NCBI GenBank assembly: GCA_902623785.1
Contig: CACNVG010000003.1
Coordinates: 1 to 64,000 of the forward strand
Reading direction: 5' to 3'
DNA length: 64,000 nt
DNA from: an uncultured Pelagibacteraceae bacterium
GTDB lineage: Bacteria; Pseudomonadota; Alphaproteobacteria; Pelagibacterales; Pelagibacteraceae
Shown piece after piece: positions 17,851 to 26,726 of this stretch. Each line of letters opens with the position of its first letter. Position 1 is the first letter of the stretch. A program made the translations under genes and the position numbers. The notes below the pieces were generated by a model. It worked only from the letters and a program-made list of their open reading frames with translations. It did not search any database and was not told where the DNA came from.

Positions 17851-19746
17851 TTATTTTAAGATATTGTTTTTGATCAAATCATTTTTAATTTCATCAAGTA
17901 TAGCAGGATCGTCGATTGTAGCAGGCATTTTGTAATCTTCTTTATCTGCAATTTTTCTGACTGTTCCTCTGAGAATCTTTCCCGACCTTGTTTTTGGAAG
18001 CCTATTTACAACGATGGCAGTTTTGAAAGCAGCAACAGGGCCAATCTTATTCCTTACCATCTGAATACATTCTTTAGATATTGTGTCATTATCTTTGTCT
18101 ACACCGGCCTTTAAAGTAAGTAATCCAATTGGTAATTGACCCTTAAGTTTATCAGCTATACCAATTACAGCGCACTCAGCAACTGATTTATGTTCTGACA
18201 GAACCTCTTCGATTGCACCTGTTGAAAGTCTATGACCAGCAACATTAATTATGTCATCTGTTCTTGACATTATCCAAATATAACCTTCCTCATCAATATG
18301 TCCGGCATCATAAGTTTGATAGTATCCCTCATAGTTAGACATATAATTATCTTTATATCTTTTGTCGGCGTTCCATAAAGTAGGGAATGTTCCAGGAGGA
18401 AGAGGTAGTTTCACGACTATGTCACCCATTTCATTAGCTTTAGCAATAGATTGATCTGGCTTAATAATTTTAACATCATATCCGGGGACAGCTTTACAAG
18501 CTGAACCATATTTTGTTTTCATCATTTCGATACCAGTACAATTTGAGCTTATCGCCCAGCTTGTCTCAGTCTGCCACCAGTGATCAATTACTGGAACTTT
18601 AAGTAAATTTTCAGCCCACTTAATTGTATCAGGATCTGCACGTTCTCCAGCTAAAAACAATGACTTAAAAGAGCTTAAATCATATTTTGAAAAAAATTTT
18701 CCTTCGGGATCTTCTTTTTTAATAGCTCTAAATGCAGTTGGTGCCGTAAACAAAGATTTAATTTTATAGTCTGAAATCATTTTCCAGAATGCACCAGCAT
18801 CTGGAGTACCAACTGGTTTTCCTTCAAACAAAACAGTTGTGCAGCCCTTAAATAAAGGTGCATAAACAATATAGGAATGGCCGACTATCCAACCAATATC
18901 ACTTGCTGACCACCAAACGTCATCTTCGTCAATGTTATAAATATTTTTCATTGTCCATTTGAGGGCAACTATGTGACCCCCTATATCCCTTACAATTCCC
19001 TTTGGCACACCAGTGGTTCCTGATGTATAGAGAATATATGCATATTCATTAGAATTCATCTCTATACAATCAGTGTCTTTTGCGTTTGATAAAGATTCAT
19101 CCCAGCTAATCTCTTTTGGAGCGTTCAGTTTTACTTCATGACCTTTTCTTTGAAAAAATATGACTTTGTCAACTGAGTGTTTAGCAAGTTTTAAGGCCCC
19201 GTCTACAAGCGGTCTATATTCTACCGTTCTTTCAGGTTCAAAACCACATGACGCAGTTATTAAAATTTTAGCTTTACTATCATCAATACGACTTGCAAGT
19301 TCATTAGAAGCGAATCCTCCGAACACAACTGAATGAATGACACCTATTCTTCCACACGCCAACATAGCAATAACGGCCTCAGGCACCATTGGCATATAAA
19401 TGATAGCTCTATCACCCTTTTGAAGCCCTTGATTTTTTAAAGCTCCTGCAAATTTTGAAACTTTTGACCTAAGTTCATTGTATGTAAATTTTGCTTTGTT
19501 ACCTGTAATTGGGCTATCGTAAATTAGTGCAGTTTTTTCTCCTAAACCGTTATCAATATGGAAATCTAGAGCATTATAACAAGTGTTTGTAGTTCCATTT
19601 TCAAACCATTTGTAGAATGGGGGATTAGTTTTGTTTAAAATCTTAGTTGGTTTATTAAACCAGAATATATCTTCTGATATTTCACGCCAGAATTCCTCAG
19701 GTTTAGTTATAGAATTATTGTAAATTTGCTCAAATTTCTTGCTCAT
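17851..19746 (-). CDS. prpE: Acyl-CoA synthetase, propionyl-CoA synthetase PrpE type (or acetyl-CoA synthetase)
   Basis: This 631-residue AMP-forming enzyme activates propionate or acetate to the CoA thioester. Motifs are the P-loop YTSGTTGVPKG, the WWSASDIGWIVGHSY acyl-pocket segment, DHWWQTETSW, the hinge MSRTDDIINVAGHRLSTGAIEE and the C-terminal KTRSGKILRG with the catalytic, acetylation-regulated lysine. VRDIGGHIVALKW after the P-loop and FTAPTAFRAIKKEDP look more like PrpE than Acs, but specificity by eye is uncertain. The gene is divergent from proteorhodopsin across a 215 bp gap. Confidence 0.87.
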   Translation of the reverse strand: MSKKFEQIYNNSITKPEEFWREISEDIFWFNKPTKILNKTNPPFYKWFENGTTNTCYNALDFHIDNGLGEKTALIYDSPITGNKAKFTYNELRSKVSKFAGALKNQGLQKGDRAIIYMPMVPEAVIAMLACGRIGVIHSVVFGGFASNELASRIDDSKAKILITASCGFEPERTVEYRPLVDGALKLAKHSVDKVIFFQRKGHEVKLNAPKEISWDESLSNAKDTDCIEMNSNEYAYILYTSGTTGVPKGIVRDIGGHIVALKWTMKNIYNIDEDDVWWSASDIGWIVGHSYIVYAPLFKGCTTVLFEGKPVGTPDAGAFWKMISDYKIKSLFTAPTAFRAIKKEDPEGKFFSKYDLSSFKSLFLAGERADPDTIKWAENLLKVPVIDHWWQTETSWAISSNCTGIEMMKTKYGSACKAVPGYDVKIIKPDQSIAKANEMGDIVVKLPLPPGTFPTLWNADKRYKDNYMSNYEGYYQTYDAGHIDEEGYIWIMSRTDDIINVAGHRLSTGAIEEVLSEHKSVAECAVIGIADKLKGQLPIGLLTLKAGVDKDNDTISKECIQMVRNKIGPVAAFKTAIVVNRLPKTRSGKILRGTVRKIADKEDYKMPATIDDPAILDEIKNDLIKNNILK

Positions 19747-19891
19747 AATAAATGACTCAAAATCCTGTTATTTAAGGCTTTTTCTACGTGTTAGTTGCAT
19801 TTAATTTCAAAAAGTCAGTAAAATCAACCTAAATTAGTCCTAAAAAACTCTTCTAATAACTCTTTATATTTGATATTAGGACCCCAACTTT

Positions 19892-19912
19892 GATCTAAAT
19901 TGAATTTAGGTC
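19892..19912. repeat. Inverted repeat upstream of proteorhodopsin
   Basis: CTAAATT-G-AATTTAG is a perfect 7 bp inverted repeat. It extends by GAT/GTC on the flanks (one G-T pair) to ten paired positions. It lies 50-70 bp upstream of the proteorhodopsin start and could be an operator or a leader hairpin. Confidence 0.6.
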
Positions 19913-19914
19913 GT

Positions 19915-19930
19915 AGTTTAAATTTAAACT
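19915..19930. repeat. 16 bp perfect palindrome upstream of proteorhodopsin
   Basis: AGTTTAAATTTAAACT reads the same on both strands. It begins two bases after the preceding inverted repeat and ends 31 bp before the proteorhodopsin ATG. It may overlap the -10 element or form an operator; a function is not shown. Confidence 0.65.
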
Positions 19931-19961
19931 AACAAAAAACTAACTAAAGAGGGAGTTTTTT

Positions 19962-20735
19962 ATGAATAAACTAAAATTGTTTGCATTAGCAGCATTAGCT
20001 CTAGTGGGCTTTGCTGGTGCGGCAAACGCAGCAGACACTGTTCTGTTAGCTACGGATGACCTTGTAGGAATATCGTTTTGGTTAATTTCTATGGGTATGG
20101 CTGCAGCAACTGTCTTTTTCTTCATGGAAAGAGGTTCAGTAGCTGGTGGTTGGAAAACATCTATAACAGTTGCAGGTCTAGTAACAGGTGTTGCATTTGT
20201 TCACTACATGTACATGAGAGAAGTATGGATCATTACAGGTGACTCACCAACAGTGTACAGATACATTGACTGGTTAATTACAGTACCGTTACAAATGATT
20301 GAGTTTTATCTAATATTAGCAGCGATAAGAAAAGTACCTTCAGGAATTTTCTGGAGATTACTAATCGGATCGGTAGTAATGCTAGTAGGTGGATACTTAG
20401 GAGAAGCAGGTTACATCAACGCTACACTTGGTTTCGTAATCGGTATGGCTGGATGGATCTACATCTTATATGAAGTATTCTCAGGTGAAGCTGGTAAAGC
20501 TGCATCTAAGAGTGGTAACAAAGCACTTGTTACAGCTTTCGGTGCAATGAGAATGATCGTAACAATCGGTTGGGCAATTTACCCATTAGGTTACATTTTT
20601 GGTTACCTAACAGGTGGAATTGATGCAGCTTCATTGAACATCATTTACAACTTAGCTGACTTTATTAACAAGATCGCATTCGGTCTAGTTATTTGGGCAG
20701 CTGCAGTTTCAAGTACACCAGCAAGAGCTAGATAA
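19962..20735 (+). CDS. Proteorhodopsin, blue-absorbing type, light-driven proton pump
   Basis: This is a seven-helix retinal protein that pumps protons outward on illumination. It has 257 residues with a signal peptide (residues 1-23, ending in AANA). Key positions, offset by +6 from the green reference protein, are the proton acceptor Asp103, Thr107 and proton donor Glu114 (the DTE motif of proton pumps), the His81 partner of Asp103, and the retinal Schiff-base Lys237 in ADFINKIAF. The spectral tuning residue is Gln111, predicting blue absorption. A strong GAGGGAG ribosome site and a strong terminator frame it, consistent with high expression. Retinal synthesis genes are not in the window. 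Confidence 0.98.
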   Translation: MNKLKLFALAALALVGFAGAANAADTVLLATDDLVGISFWLISMGMAAATVFFFMERGSVAGGWKTSITVAGLVTGVAFVHYMYMREVWIITGDSPTVYRYIDWLITVPLQMIEFYLILAAIRKVPSGIFWRLLIGSVVMLVGGYLGEAGYINATLGFVIGMAGWIYILYEVFSGEAGKAASKSGNKALVTAFGAMRMIVTIGWAIYPLGYIFGYLTGGIDAASLNIIYNLADFINKIAFGLVIWAAAVSSTPARAR

Positions 20736-20754
20736 TTAAAATTATCTTAATTTT

Positions 20755-20793
20755 AAAATAGGGCGAGTTTAACCACTTGCCCTATTTTTTTTT
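20755..20793 (+). terminator. Rho-independent terminator after proteorhodopsin
   Basis: The stem GGGC-G-AGT (20761-20768) pairs with ACT-T-GCCC (20775-20782) around the loop TTAACC. The stem is extended by flanking A/T pairs and is followed by a run of nine T (20785-20793). It ends 17 bp before the ferredoxin start, so ferredoxin must be made from read-through or its own weak promoter (TATATAAA lies just upstream of its ATG). Confidence 0.88.
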
Positions 20794-20810
20794 GTGCTTA
20801 TATAAAAAAT

Positions 20811-21131
20811 ATGACAAAAATTACTTACATTGAACATAATGGCAAAAATCACAAAGTTGATGTTGAAAATGGCTTGACTGTAATGGAGGGAGCTGTGCAA
20901 AATGATATACCAGGTATTGACGCTGATTGCGGTGGGAGTATGGCTTGCGCGACGTGTCACGTTTATGTCAAAGACGAATGGTTTAAAAAGATAAATGAAA
21001 AAAACGAAGGTGAAGATGACATGTTAGACCAAGCTTACGAACCTAAAAGCAACAGTCGATTAAGCTGTCAAATTATTGTGTCAGATGAATTAGAGGGACT
21101 GGTAGTAAACATGCCAGAGAAACAAACTTAA
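20811..21131 (+). CDS. [2Fe-2S] ferredoxin, adrenodoxin type
   Basis: This is a small soluble electron carrier of 106 residues. The four cluster ligands Cys40, Cys46, Cys49 and Cys86 have the CX5CX2CX36C spacing of vertebrate/bacterial-type adrenodoxins ([17 protein letters not shown] and RLSCQI). It lies between the proteorhodopsin terminator and a ferredoxin-NADP reductase whose ATG overlaps its stop by one base. Ferredoxin and reductase are therefore a probable functional pair; the terminal electron acceptor is not encoded nearby. Confidence 0.94.
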   Translation: MTKITYIEHNGKNHKVDVENGLTVMEGAVQNDIPGIDADCGGSMACATCHVYVKDEWFKKINEKNEGEDDMLDQAYEPKSNSRLSCQIIVSDELEGLVVNMPEKQT

Positions 21132-22150
21132 TGATTAAAACAGATGCATTAATAGTAGGAGCGGGACCAACAGGTTTATTTACGGCACATCAATTAAAAT
21201 TAATTGGTTTAAATTGTGAGGTTGTTGATAATTTAGATAAGATAGGTGGACAATGTATCGAGCTTTATCCTGACAAACCTATTTACGATATTCCAGCAGT
21301 TCCAGAATGCACAGGTGAGGAGCTAACAAATAATTTAATAAATCAACTAAAACCATTCGATATCAAATTTCACTTATCTGAAAGAGTTGATGAAGTAAAA
21401 AAAGATGGCGACATGTGGATTGTTAAAACTAATAAAGGAACTTCATTTAATACACCAAATGTTATTATTGCAGGTGGCGTAGGGTCATTTGAACCAAGAA
21501 AGTTTTCAGTCGAAGGACATGAGAAATTTGAAAATAAATCAATTTTATATTCAATTAAGGATAAAAATATTTTTAAAGGAAAAACAGTTTCAATTTTTGG
21601 TGGCGGCGACAGTGCTCTAGATTGGGCTGTTGAATTATCAAATAATTGTAATGTCAATCTCATACATAGAAGGGATGAATTTAGAGGAGCCCAGGCAACA
21701 GTTAATAAAGTACATGAGCTTGCAAAATCTAAGAAATTAAATCTTTTTACTAAGTTTCAATTAAAAAAACTTAATGGTTCAAATGAAATTGAAAGTATAG
21801 ACATTGAGGATGATGTTAAAAAAATTGTAAATTTAAAAACAGATTATGTACTTGGTTTTTTTGGGCTTGTTATGCAATTAGGACCAATTGCAAATTGGGG
21901 GCTTAATATTGATAAAAAAACAGTTGAAGTTGATACTGAAAAATTCGAGACAAATCAAAATGGTATTTACGCTGTAGGCGATATTTGTAACTATCCTGGA
22001 AAATTAAAATTAATTTTATCAGGTTTCCACGAAGGGGCTTTAGCAGCGAGAGCCTGCTTTAAATTAGCTAGACCCAATGAGAAATATCGCTTTGAGTTTA
22101 CGACATCCTCAAAAACTATAAAAAATAGACTTGGCGTTAAAGGTGATTGA
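21131..22150 (+). CDS. Ferredoxin-NADP reductase, thioredoxin-reductase-like type (YumC/FNR2 family)
   Basis: This 339-residue flavoprotein has two Rossmann modules: an FAD-binding GAGPTGLFTAHQL (residues 8-20) and an NADPH-binding IFGGGDSALDWAVEL (about 155-169), with GIYAVGDICNYPGKLKLIL near the C-terminus. It lacks the CxxC redox pair of thioredoxin reductase, which points to the homodimeric ferredoxin-NADP reductase family. It overlaps ferredoxin by 1 bp and the following glutathione-transferase gene by a few bases. It probably moves electrons between NADPH and the adjacent ferredoxin. Confidence 0.9.
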   Translation: MIKTDALIVGAGPTGLFTAHQLKLIGLNCEVVDNLDKIGGQCIELYPDKPIYDIPAVPECTGEELTNNLINQLKPFDIKFHLSERVDEVKKDGDMWIVKTNKGTSFNTPNVIIAGGVGSFEPRKFSVEGHEKFENKSILYSIKDKNIFKGKTVSIFGGGDSALDWAVELSNNCNVNLIHRRDEFRGAQATVNKVHELAKSKKLNLFTKFQLKKLNGSNEIESIDIEDDVKKIVNLKTDYVLGFFGLVMQLGPIANWGLNIDKKTVEVDTEKFETNQNGIYAVGDICNYPGKLKLILSGFHEGALAARACFKLARPNEKYRFEFTTSSKTIKNRLGVKGD

Positions 22151-22769
22151 GCTTTTTACAGCTGATACACCTAATGGAAAAAAGATCTCAATTATGCTTG
22201 AGGAAATTCAATATGAGTACAAAGTTACGAAGGTCAATTTGTTTAAAAATGAACAATTTAACCCTGAGTTTAAAAAGATAAGTCCATTTAGTAAAATCCC
22301 AGTAATTAAAGATCATGAGAATGGTAAAACAATTTTTGAGTCCGGTGCGATCTTGATCTACCTAGGTAATAAAAGTGGTAAGTTTTATGACGAAAAAAAT
22401 AGAGACCAAATTAATCAATGGTTAATGGCCCAGATGGGTTATGTTGGACCAATGCTAGGCCAGCATCATCAGTTTCATCATTATAATCCAGGAAAAAGTA
22501 AATTTGGGGAAGATAGATATTTCAAAATTTCAAAGGCAATCTATAACGATTTAGATCTAAGATTATCTCAATCAAAATTTTTAGCAGGTGAAGGGTACTC
22601 AATCGCTGACATAGCTACATGGCCCTGGATTGCTAGACATGACTGGCATGATATCGGATTAAAGAAATATAAAAATTTAACAAGATGGTATTGTGAAATT
22701 GCAGAGAGAGAAGCAGCTCAAAAAGGTTATGATTTTATGAAAAGAGGAGAAAAAATACCAAAACCTTAA
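22143..22769 (+). CDS. Glutathione S-transferase family protein (YfcG/YghU-like)
   Basis: This is a thioredoxin-fold N-domain plus helical C-domain protein of 208 residues. I chose the GTG at 22143, which gives (M)IELFTADTPNGKKI, matching the start of YfcG/YghU-like proteins. A TTG at 22131 would add four residues. TPNGKKISIMLEE and the SPFSKIPVI cis-proline region (about 48-56) form the glutathione site, and ESGAILIYL is the conserved gamma-glutamyl-binding motif. Relatives have disulfide-reductase or peroxidase activity. It overlaps the reductase stop by 8 bp and so belongs to the same transcript. Confidence 0.88.
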   Translation: MIELFTADTPNGKKISIMLEEIQYEYKVTKVNLFKNEQFNPEFKKISPFSKIPVIKDHENGKTIFESGAILIYLGNKSGKFYDEKNRDQINQWLMAQMGYVGPMLGQHHQFHHYNPGKSKFGEDRYFKISKAIYNDLDLRLSQSKFLAGEGYSIADIATWPWIARHDWHDIGLKKYKNLTRWYCEIAEREAAQKGYDFMKRGEKIPKP

Positions 22770-23185
22770 ATATCATCGGCGTATACTTTTTCTTCCTTTT
22801 CGTGTTTTTCTTGAGCAGCAATACTAAGAGTCGCAACAGGTCTTGCAATTAATCTTTTTATTCCAATTGGCTCCCCAGTTTCTTCACAAAAACCGTAAGT
22901 ACCGTCTTTGATCCTTCTCAAAGCTGAGTCAATTTTTGAAATTAATTTTATTTGTCTGTTTATTGCACGCATTTCAACATTTTTTTCTGTATAAGAACTT
23001 GCCTGATCAACAATATCAGCCGAAGTGCTATTATCGTCCATGGAGCTATTGAATAAAGCATTATTATTTGACCTTACAAGATCTTTTTTCCATTCAGATA
23101 GTTTATTTTTAAAATATAGTTTATGTTTTTCACACATATATTTTTCCGATTCTTTAGGGATGTATGTTTTTGAAATTTTAACCAT
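22766..23185 (-). CDS. dksA: DksA-family transcription factor with degenerate zinc finger
   Basis: DksA binds the RNA polymerase secondary channel and works with ppGpp in the stringent response. It has 139 residues: a coiled coil with the tip motif DxxDxA (Asp57, Asp60, Ala62), then the C-terminal globular part. Of the four zinc cysteines only Cys100 remains; the others are Thr103, Ser121 and Ala124, in YGFCEETGEPIGIKRL and ARPVATLSIAAQEKHE. Such cysteine-poor DksA forms are known among alphaproteobacteria and Pseudomonas DksA2. It is convergent with the GST gene (4 bp overlap). Confidence 0.9.
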   Translation of the reverse strand: MVKISKTYIPKESEKYMCEKHKLYFKNKLSEWKKDLVRSNNNALFNSSMDDNSTSADIVDQASSYTEKNVEMRAINRQIKLISKIDSALRRIKDGTYGFCEETGEPIGIKRLIARPVATLSIAAQEKHEKEEKVYADDI

Positions 23186-23263
23186 TATAATAATAAAAAC
23201 GATCGCAGTATATTCAGCAATTAATTAGTGTCAAGAAACCATTAATTGTATAAATATGGTAAA

Positions 23264-24583
23264 ATGTTTATAAAAAAGAACATAAATAATTTATTTTATT
23301 TTTTTGTTATCGTTCATCTGGTAATTTGGACTTTGGTTCCTACCCTTACTAATAAAAATTTACCTCTCGATGTAATTGAGGCTCTTGCTTGGGGGAGTAA
23401 TTTGGATTGGGGCTTCACAAAGCACCCTCCTGGAAGTGCTTTTTTTCCTGAGATATTTTTTCAAATTTTTGGATCACAAGATTGGGCATTTTATTTATTA
23501 AGTCAAATATTTGTAGTCTCTTCATTTTATATTGTTTGGCTTTTTGCTAATGAATTTTTCAAAAATAAGATTTTGAGTCTTTTATCAATTGTTATATTGG
23601 AAGGAATATATTTTTATAATTTTACTACACCTGAATTCAATGTAAATGTATGCCAAATGCCTTTTTGGGCCTTGACAATTTACTTGTCATGGAAAATTTT
23701 AATTAAAAAAGAATTAAATATTTTTTTTCCAATTGGTTTAGGACTTGTTGCTGCAATTGGTTTTTTATCAAAATATTTGTTTATTTATCTTTTGTTATCT
23801 ATTTTTTTAATATCCTATTATTTGTTTTTCATTAGAAAAAAAATAAAATTTAATTTTAAACACTACATACCTCTAGAAGTTTTTTTTGTGGCCTTAATTC
23901 CACACTTGATTTGGCTTTTTCAAAATGATTTTATTACAATAAAATATGCCTTGAGCAGATCAGGAATAGATGATTATAATTTTTTAGATCACTTTAAATA
24001 TCCTATAATATTCTTTGTAAAACAAATTGTAGTACTTATACCTTTTTTTGTTCTGGTTTATTTTTTGATTAAAAGAATAAAAATAAGAATTGATTTGAAA
24101 GATGATAAAAATCTTTTCTTAATAGCAATAAATATTATACCAATCATGCTAATATTGTTTACCTCAATTATTTTCGGTTCAGAAATAAGAACAATGTGGA
24201 TGGCACCCTTTTATCTTTTTTTTGGAGTTTTAGCACTAAGCTTATTCGAAATCCATGAAAACAAAGAAAAGCTTTTAGATTTTTTAAAACCTCTTTTAAT
24301 TCTATTTTTTTTATCACCTATTACATATGCTGCGATATCTTTGATTAAAGATGACAAAAGAACAGACTACGATGGACATAACGAGTCAATTGAGGTGGCA
24401 AAAGTTTGGGAAAAAAATTTTGAACTACCTATCAATGTAGTTTTAGGTGATGAATGGCACGCTGGTAATATATCTTACCATATGAAAAGTCGACCTATAT
24501 GGCTTGGTGAAATAAACCAAACAAATGTTGATAAGTTAGATGTCTATATTTGTGTTAAAAAAGTTTGCGTAGGTCATAGATGA
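23264..24583 (+). CDS. Membrane glycosyltransferase, GT39/ArnT-like
   Basis: This is a polytopic inner-membrane protein of about 439 residues with roughly ten hydrophobic helices. I chose the ATG at 23264; an in-frame TTG 18 bases upstream is also possible. The N-terminal periplasmic loop LDVIEALAWGSNLDWGFTKHPP has the acidic residue and the W-G-x-x-K-H-P-P signature of ArnT/PMT-like enzymes that use polyprenyl-phosphate sugars. It overlaps the next gene, a polyprenyl-phosphate sugar synthase, by 4 bp. The pair likely makes and then uses a lipid-linked sugar to modify lipid A, another glycan or a protein. Confidence 0.82.
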   Translation: MFIKKNINNLFYFFVIVHLVIWTLVPTLTNKNLPLDVIEALAWGSNLDWGFTKHPPGSAFFPEIFFQIFGSQDWAFYLLSQIFVVSSFYIVWLFANEFFKNKILSLLSIVILEGIYFYNFTTPEFNVNVCQMPFWALTIYLSWKILIKKELNIFFPIGLGLVAAIGFLSKYLFIYLLLSIFLISYYLFFIRKKIKFNFKHYIPLEVFFVALIPHLIWLFQNDFITIKYALSRSGIDDYNFLDHFKYPIIFFVKQIVVLIPFFVLVYFLIKRIKIRIDLKDDKNLFLIAINIIPIMLILFTSIIFGSEIRTMWMAPFYLFFGVLALSLFEIHENKEKLLDFLKPLLILFFLSPITYAAISLIKDDKRTDYDGHNESIEVAKVWEKNFELPINVVLGDEWHAGNISYHMKSRPIWLGEINQTNVDKLDVYICVKKVCVGHR

Positions 24584-25449
24584 AAAAGATTATAATTTTG
24601 ATACCTGTGTTTAATGATTGGAAATCATTAGACAAATTAATTGAAGAAATTAGGATTATTGCAAATAATTATGATGATAAATTCTCCATAGTTGTTGTTA
24701 ACGACGGTTCTACAGAAAAATTAGGGTCAAATAATCAATTATTTTCACAAGAAACCAAAGTTAAAATATTAAATTTAATGCAAAATGTTGGGCACGCTAG
24801 ATCAATTGCTATAGGTTTAAAACATATTTATGAAAAAGAGGATTTCGATTTTGTTATACCAATGGATGGCGATGGAGAAGATAGACCAGAGGAAATCGGT
24901 TTTTTTATTGATAATATTTCATACTTTGATAACAAGCCCATAGTTGGAGAAAGAGTAAAGAGATCTGAAGGTAATCTTTTTAGGTTTTTTTATTTGATAC
25001 ATAAATTTGTAACTTTTACTTTTACTGGTAAAAGTATAAAATTTGGTAATTTTACTTGCCTTCCCAGAGATGTAGTAAAAAAGTTAGTTTATGAAAAATC
25101 TACCTGGAATAGTTTCTCTGGAGCCTTAGTTAAAATTCAAAAAAATTTTGGAACTATTAAATCTACGAGAGGTAGACGTTATTTTGGCCCTTCAAAAATG
25201 AGTTTTTTAAATTTAGTCAAACATAGTTTAACCATTATGTCAGTTTTTAAAGCTAATGTTTTTTTTAGATCTGTCTTATTTTTTTTCCTATACTTTTTCC
25301 TTATTTCTAACAAGATTTCTTTTTTAACATCTATTCCTCTGGTAGGAGTTTTTATTTTTCTGTTAATCATTCTTAATTTGTCTAAAAGAGAAAACTTAGA
25401 AGATTATAAAAACTCCCTTAAAAATATTCGTGACATTGAATCTAATTAG
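24580..25449 (+). CDS. Polyprenyl-phosphate glycosyltransferase (GT2, ArnC/DPM1-like)
   Basis: This 289-residue GT2 enzyme has [20 protein letters not shown] at the N-terminus, [10 protein letters not shown], and the catalytic [12 protein letters not shown]. Two C-terminal transmembrane helices (about residues 225-270) are the topology of enzymes that transfer a nucleotide-activated sugar to undecaprenyl phosphate. It is translationally coupled to the upstream GT39-like gene (4 bp overlap), which is the expected consumer of its product. The stop overlaps the convergent umuC by 4 bp. The identity of the sugar is unknown. Confidence 0.86.
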   Translation: MKKIIILIPVFNDWKSLDKLIEEIRIIANNYDDKFSIVVVNDGSTEKLGSNNQLFSQETKVKILNLMQNVGHARSIAIGLKHIYEKEDFDFVIPMDGDGEDRPEEIGFFIDNISYFDNKPIVGERVKRSEGNLFRFFYLIHKFVTFTFTGKSIKFGNFTCLPRDVVKKLVYEKSTWNSFSGALVKIQKNFGTIKSTRGRRYFGPSKMSFLNLVKHSLTIMSVFKANVFFRSVLFFFLYFFLISNKISFLTSIPLVGVFIFLLIILNLSKRENLEDYKNSLKNIRDIESN

Positions 25450-26726
25450 TTTGCCAATATTTTGGGCAAACAGTAAAAATCTGCCGTATCAATTTTCGAG
25501 GAATATTGTCTTCTCATACTCCATTTTTTACTTATACCTGCACTTGCTAAACTAATTGTTGATCTTCCATATCTATAATTAGTATTATCAATGGATTGCA
25601 TTAGGCTTTTAATTTTTTCGTCTTTTGTAGACTTAAACAAATTATTTCCTTTTTCAGAGTCGGATAAACCTGATAAAATTATACCAGCTTTTTGATATTT
25701 GAATCCATCTTTGTATATTAGATCAAGACCTGTGAGAGCACTTTTAACTATTTCAATACTATTGTTTGTTGCAATAGGAAAATCGATTGTCTTTGAATTT
25801 GAATAAAATATACCTTTATTTTGAAAAGGACTTGTTCTTACAAAAATCGTAACAGATTTACAGACTAGTGACTCGGATCTAATTTTTTCTGCTGCATTTA
25901 AACAATAGCTTGTTACAGACTCTTTCAATTCTCTGAGTTTTTCTACTTTCTTTCCAAATGATCTCGATACACAACAACTTTTTCTTTTTGTTTGTTTAGT
26001 TTCAATTTCAATACAAGAAACACCTCTAAGCTCCATAGCAGTTCTTGAACTAAGAACATTTTTTGTTTTTTTAATCCAAGTGTTTGAGGCATTTTTTAAT
26101 TGTTTTGCATTGTAAATTCCATTTTTGATATAAAACTTTGATAGTTGTTTTCCAACTCCCCATATATCTCTTACTTCAACCTTTTCCAATATTGGGTCTA
26201 AATCCTTAATATTGACCAAACTCACAACACCTGACTTCTGTTTTTTTGCTATGTGATTTGCAACCTTGCTTAAAGTTTTAGTTTCAGCTATTCCGATACT
26301 AGTCGGTATACCAGTCCACTGTAAAACAGTATTTCTAATTTCTTTACCAACATCTTTTACTTCTTTATCTGAAAAATTAGACAAATCTAAAAAAGCTTCA
26401 TCAATAGAATAAACTTCTATTTTTGAGTTAAATCTTTTTAGTGTTCGCATTACTCTTCTTGATATGTCCCCATACAGAGAATAGTTTGAAGAAAATACCT
26501 GAACATTATTTTTTATAATAATATTTCGTGCTTTAAAATAAGGCTCTCCCATTTTAATTCCCAAAGCTTTAGCCTCATTAGATCTTGATATTATACACCC
26601 ATCATTATTAGAAAGAACCACTACAGGTAACTTTCTTATTTTTGGGTTGAATAATCTTTCACAAGAAACATAGAAAGAATTACAATCTATCAATGCAATT
26701 TTTTTAGTATACAGAGTGGATGACAT
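25446..26726 (-). CDS. umuC: Translesion DNA polymerase V catalytic subunit UmuC
   Basis: This Y-family polymerase copies damaged DNA with low fidelity. It has 426 residues, close to the E. coli protein. Metal-binding residues are visible in [16 protein letters not shown] and [11 protein letters not shown]. The [19 protein letters not shown] fingers segment and the [20 protein letters not shown] palm segment are family signatures, and [14 protein letters not shown] is the helix-hairpin-helix thumb. The start codon lies inside the end of umuD (23 bp overlap), so the two subunits are coupled. It would need UmuD' and RecA to act. Confidence 0.96.
   Translation of the reverse strand: MSSTLYTKKIALIDCNSFYVSCERLFNPKIRKLPVVVLSNNDGCIISRSNEAKALGIKMGEPYFKARNIIIKNNVQVFSSNYSLYGDISRRVMRTLKRFNSKIEVYSIDEAFLDLSNFSDKEVKDVGKEIRNTVLQWTGIPTSIGIAETKTLSKVANHIAKKQKSGVVSLVNIKDLDPILEKVEVRDIWGVGKQLSKFYIKNGIYNAKQLKNASNTWIKKTKNVLSSRTAMELRGVSCIEIETKQTKRKSCCVSRSFGKKVEKLRELKESVTSYCLNAAEKIRSESLVCKSVTIFVRTSPFQNKGIFYSNSKTIDFPIATNNSIEIVKSALTGLDLIYKDGFKYQKAGIILSGLSDSEKGNNLFKSTKDEKIKSLMQSIDNTNYRYGRSTISLASAGISKKWSMRRQYSSKIDTADFYCLPKILAN

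Larger units (their letters stand above)
19747..19961. other. Intergenic control region between prpE and proteorhodopsin
   Basis: This 215 bp divergent region is among the longest non-coding gaps in the window. It holds two inverted repeats just upstream of the proteorhodopsin start (annotated separately) and a strong ribosome-binding site GAGGGAG about 8 bases before the ATG at 19962. No coding sequence of believable length was found in it. I could not fix a -35/-10 pair with confidence; several TTGAAT/TTTAAA-like elements overlap the repeats. Confidence 0.6.

Noticed and set aside
19747-19961. Small protein gene in the gap upstream of proteorhodopsin
   Set aside because: All start-to-stop runs on both strands in the gap are short or lack a ribosome site, and the region is better explained by control repeats.
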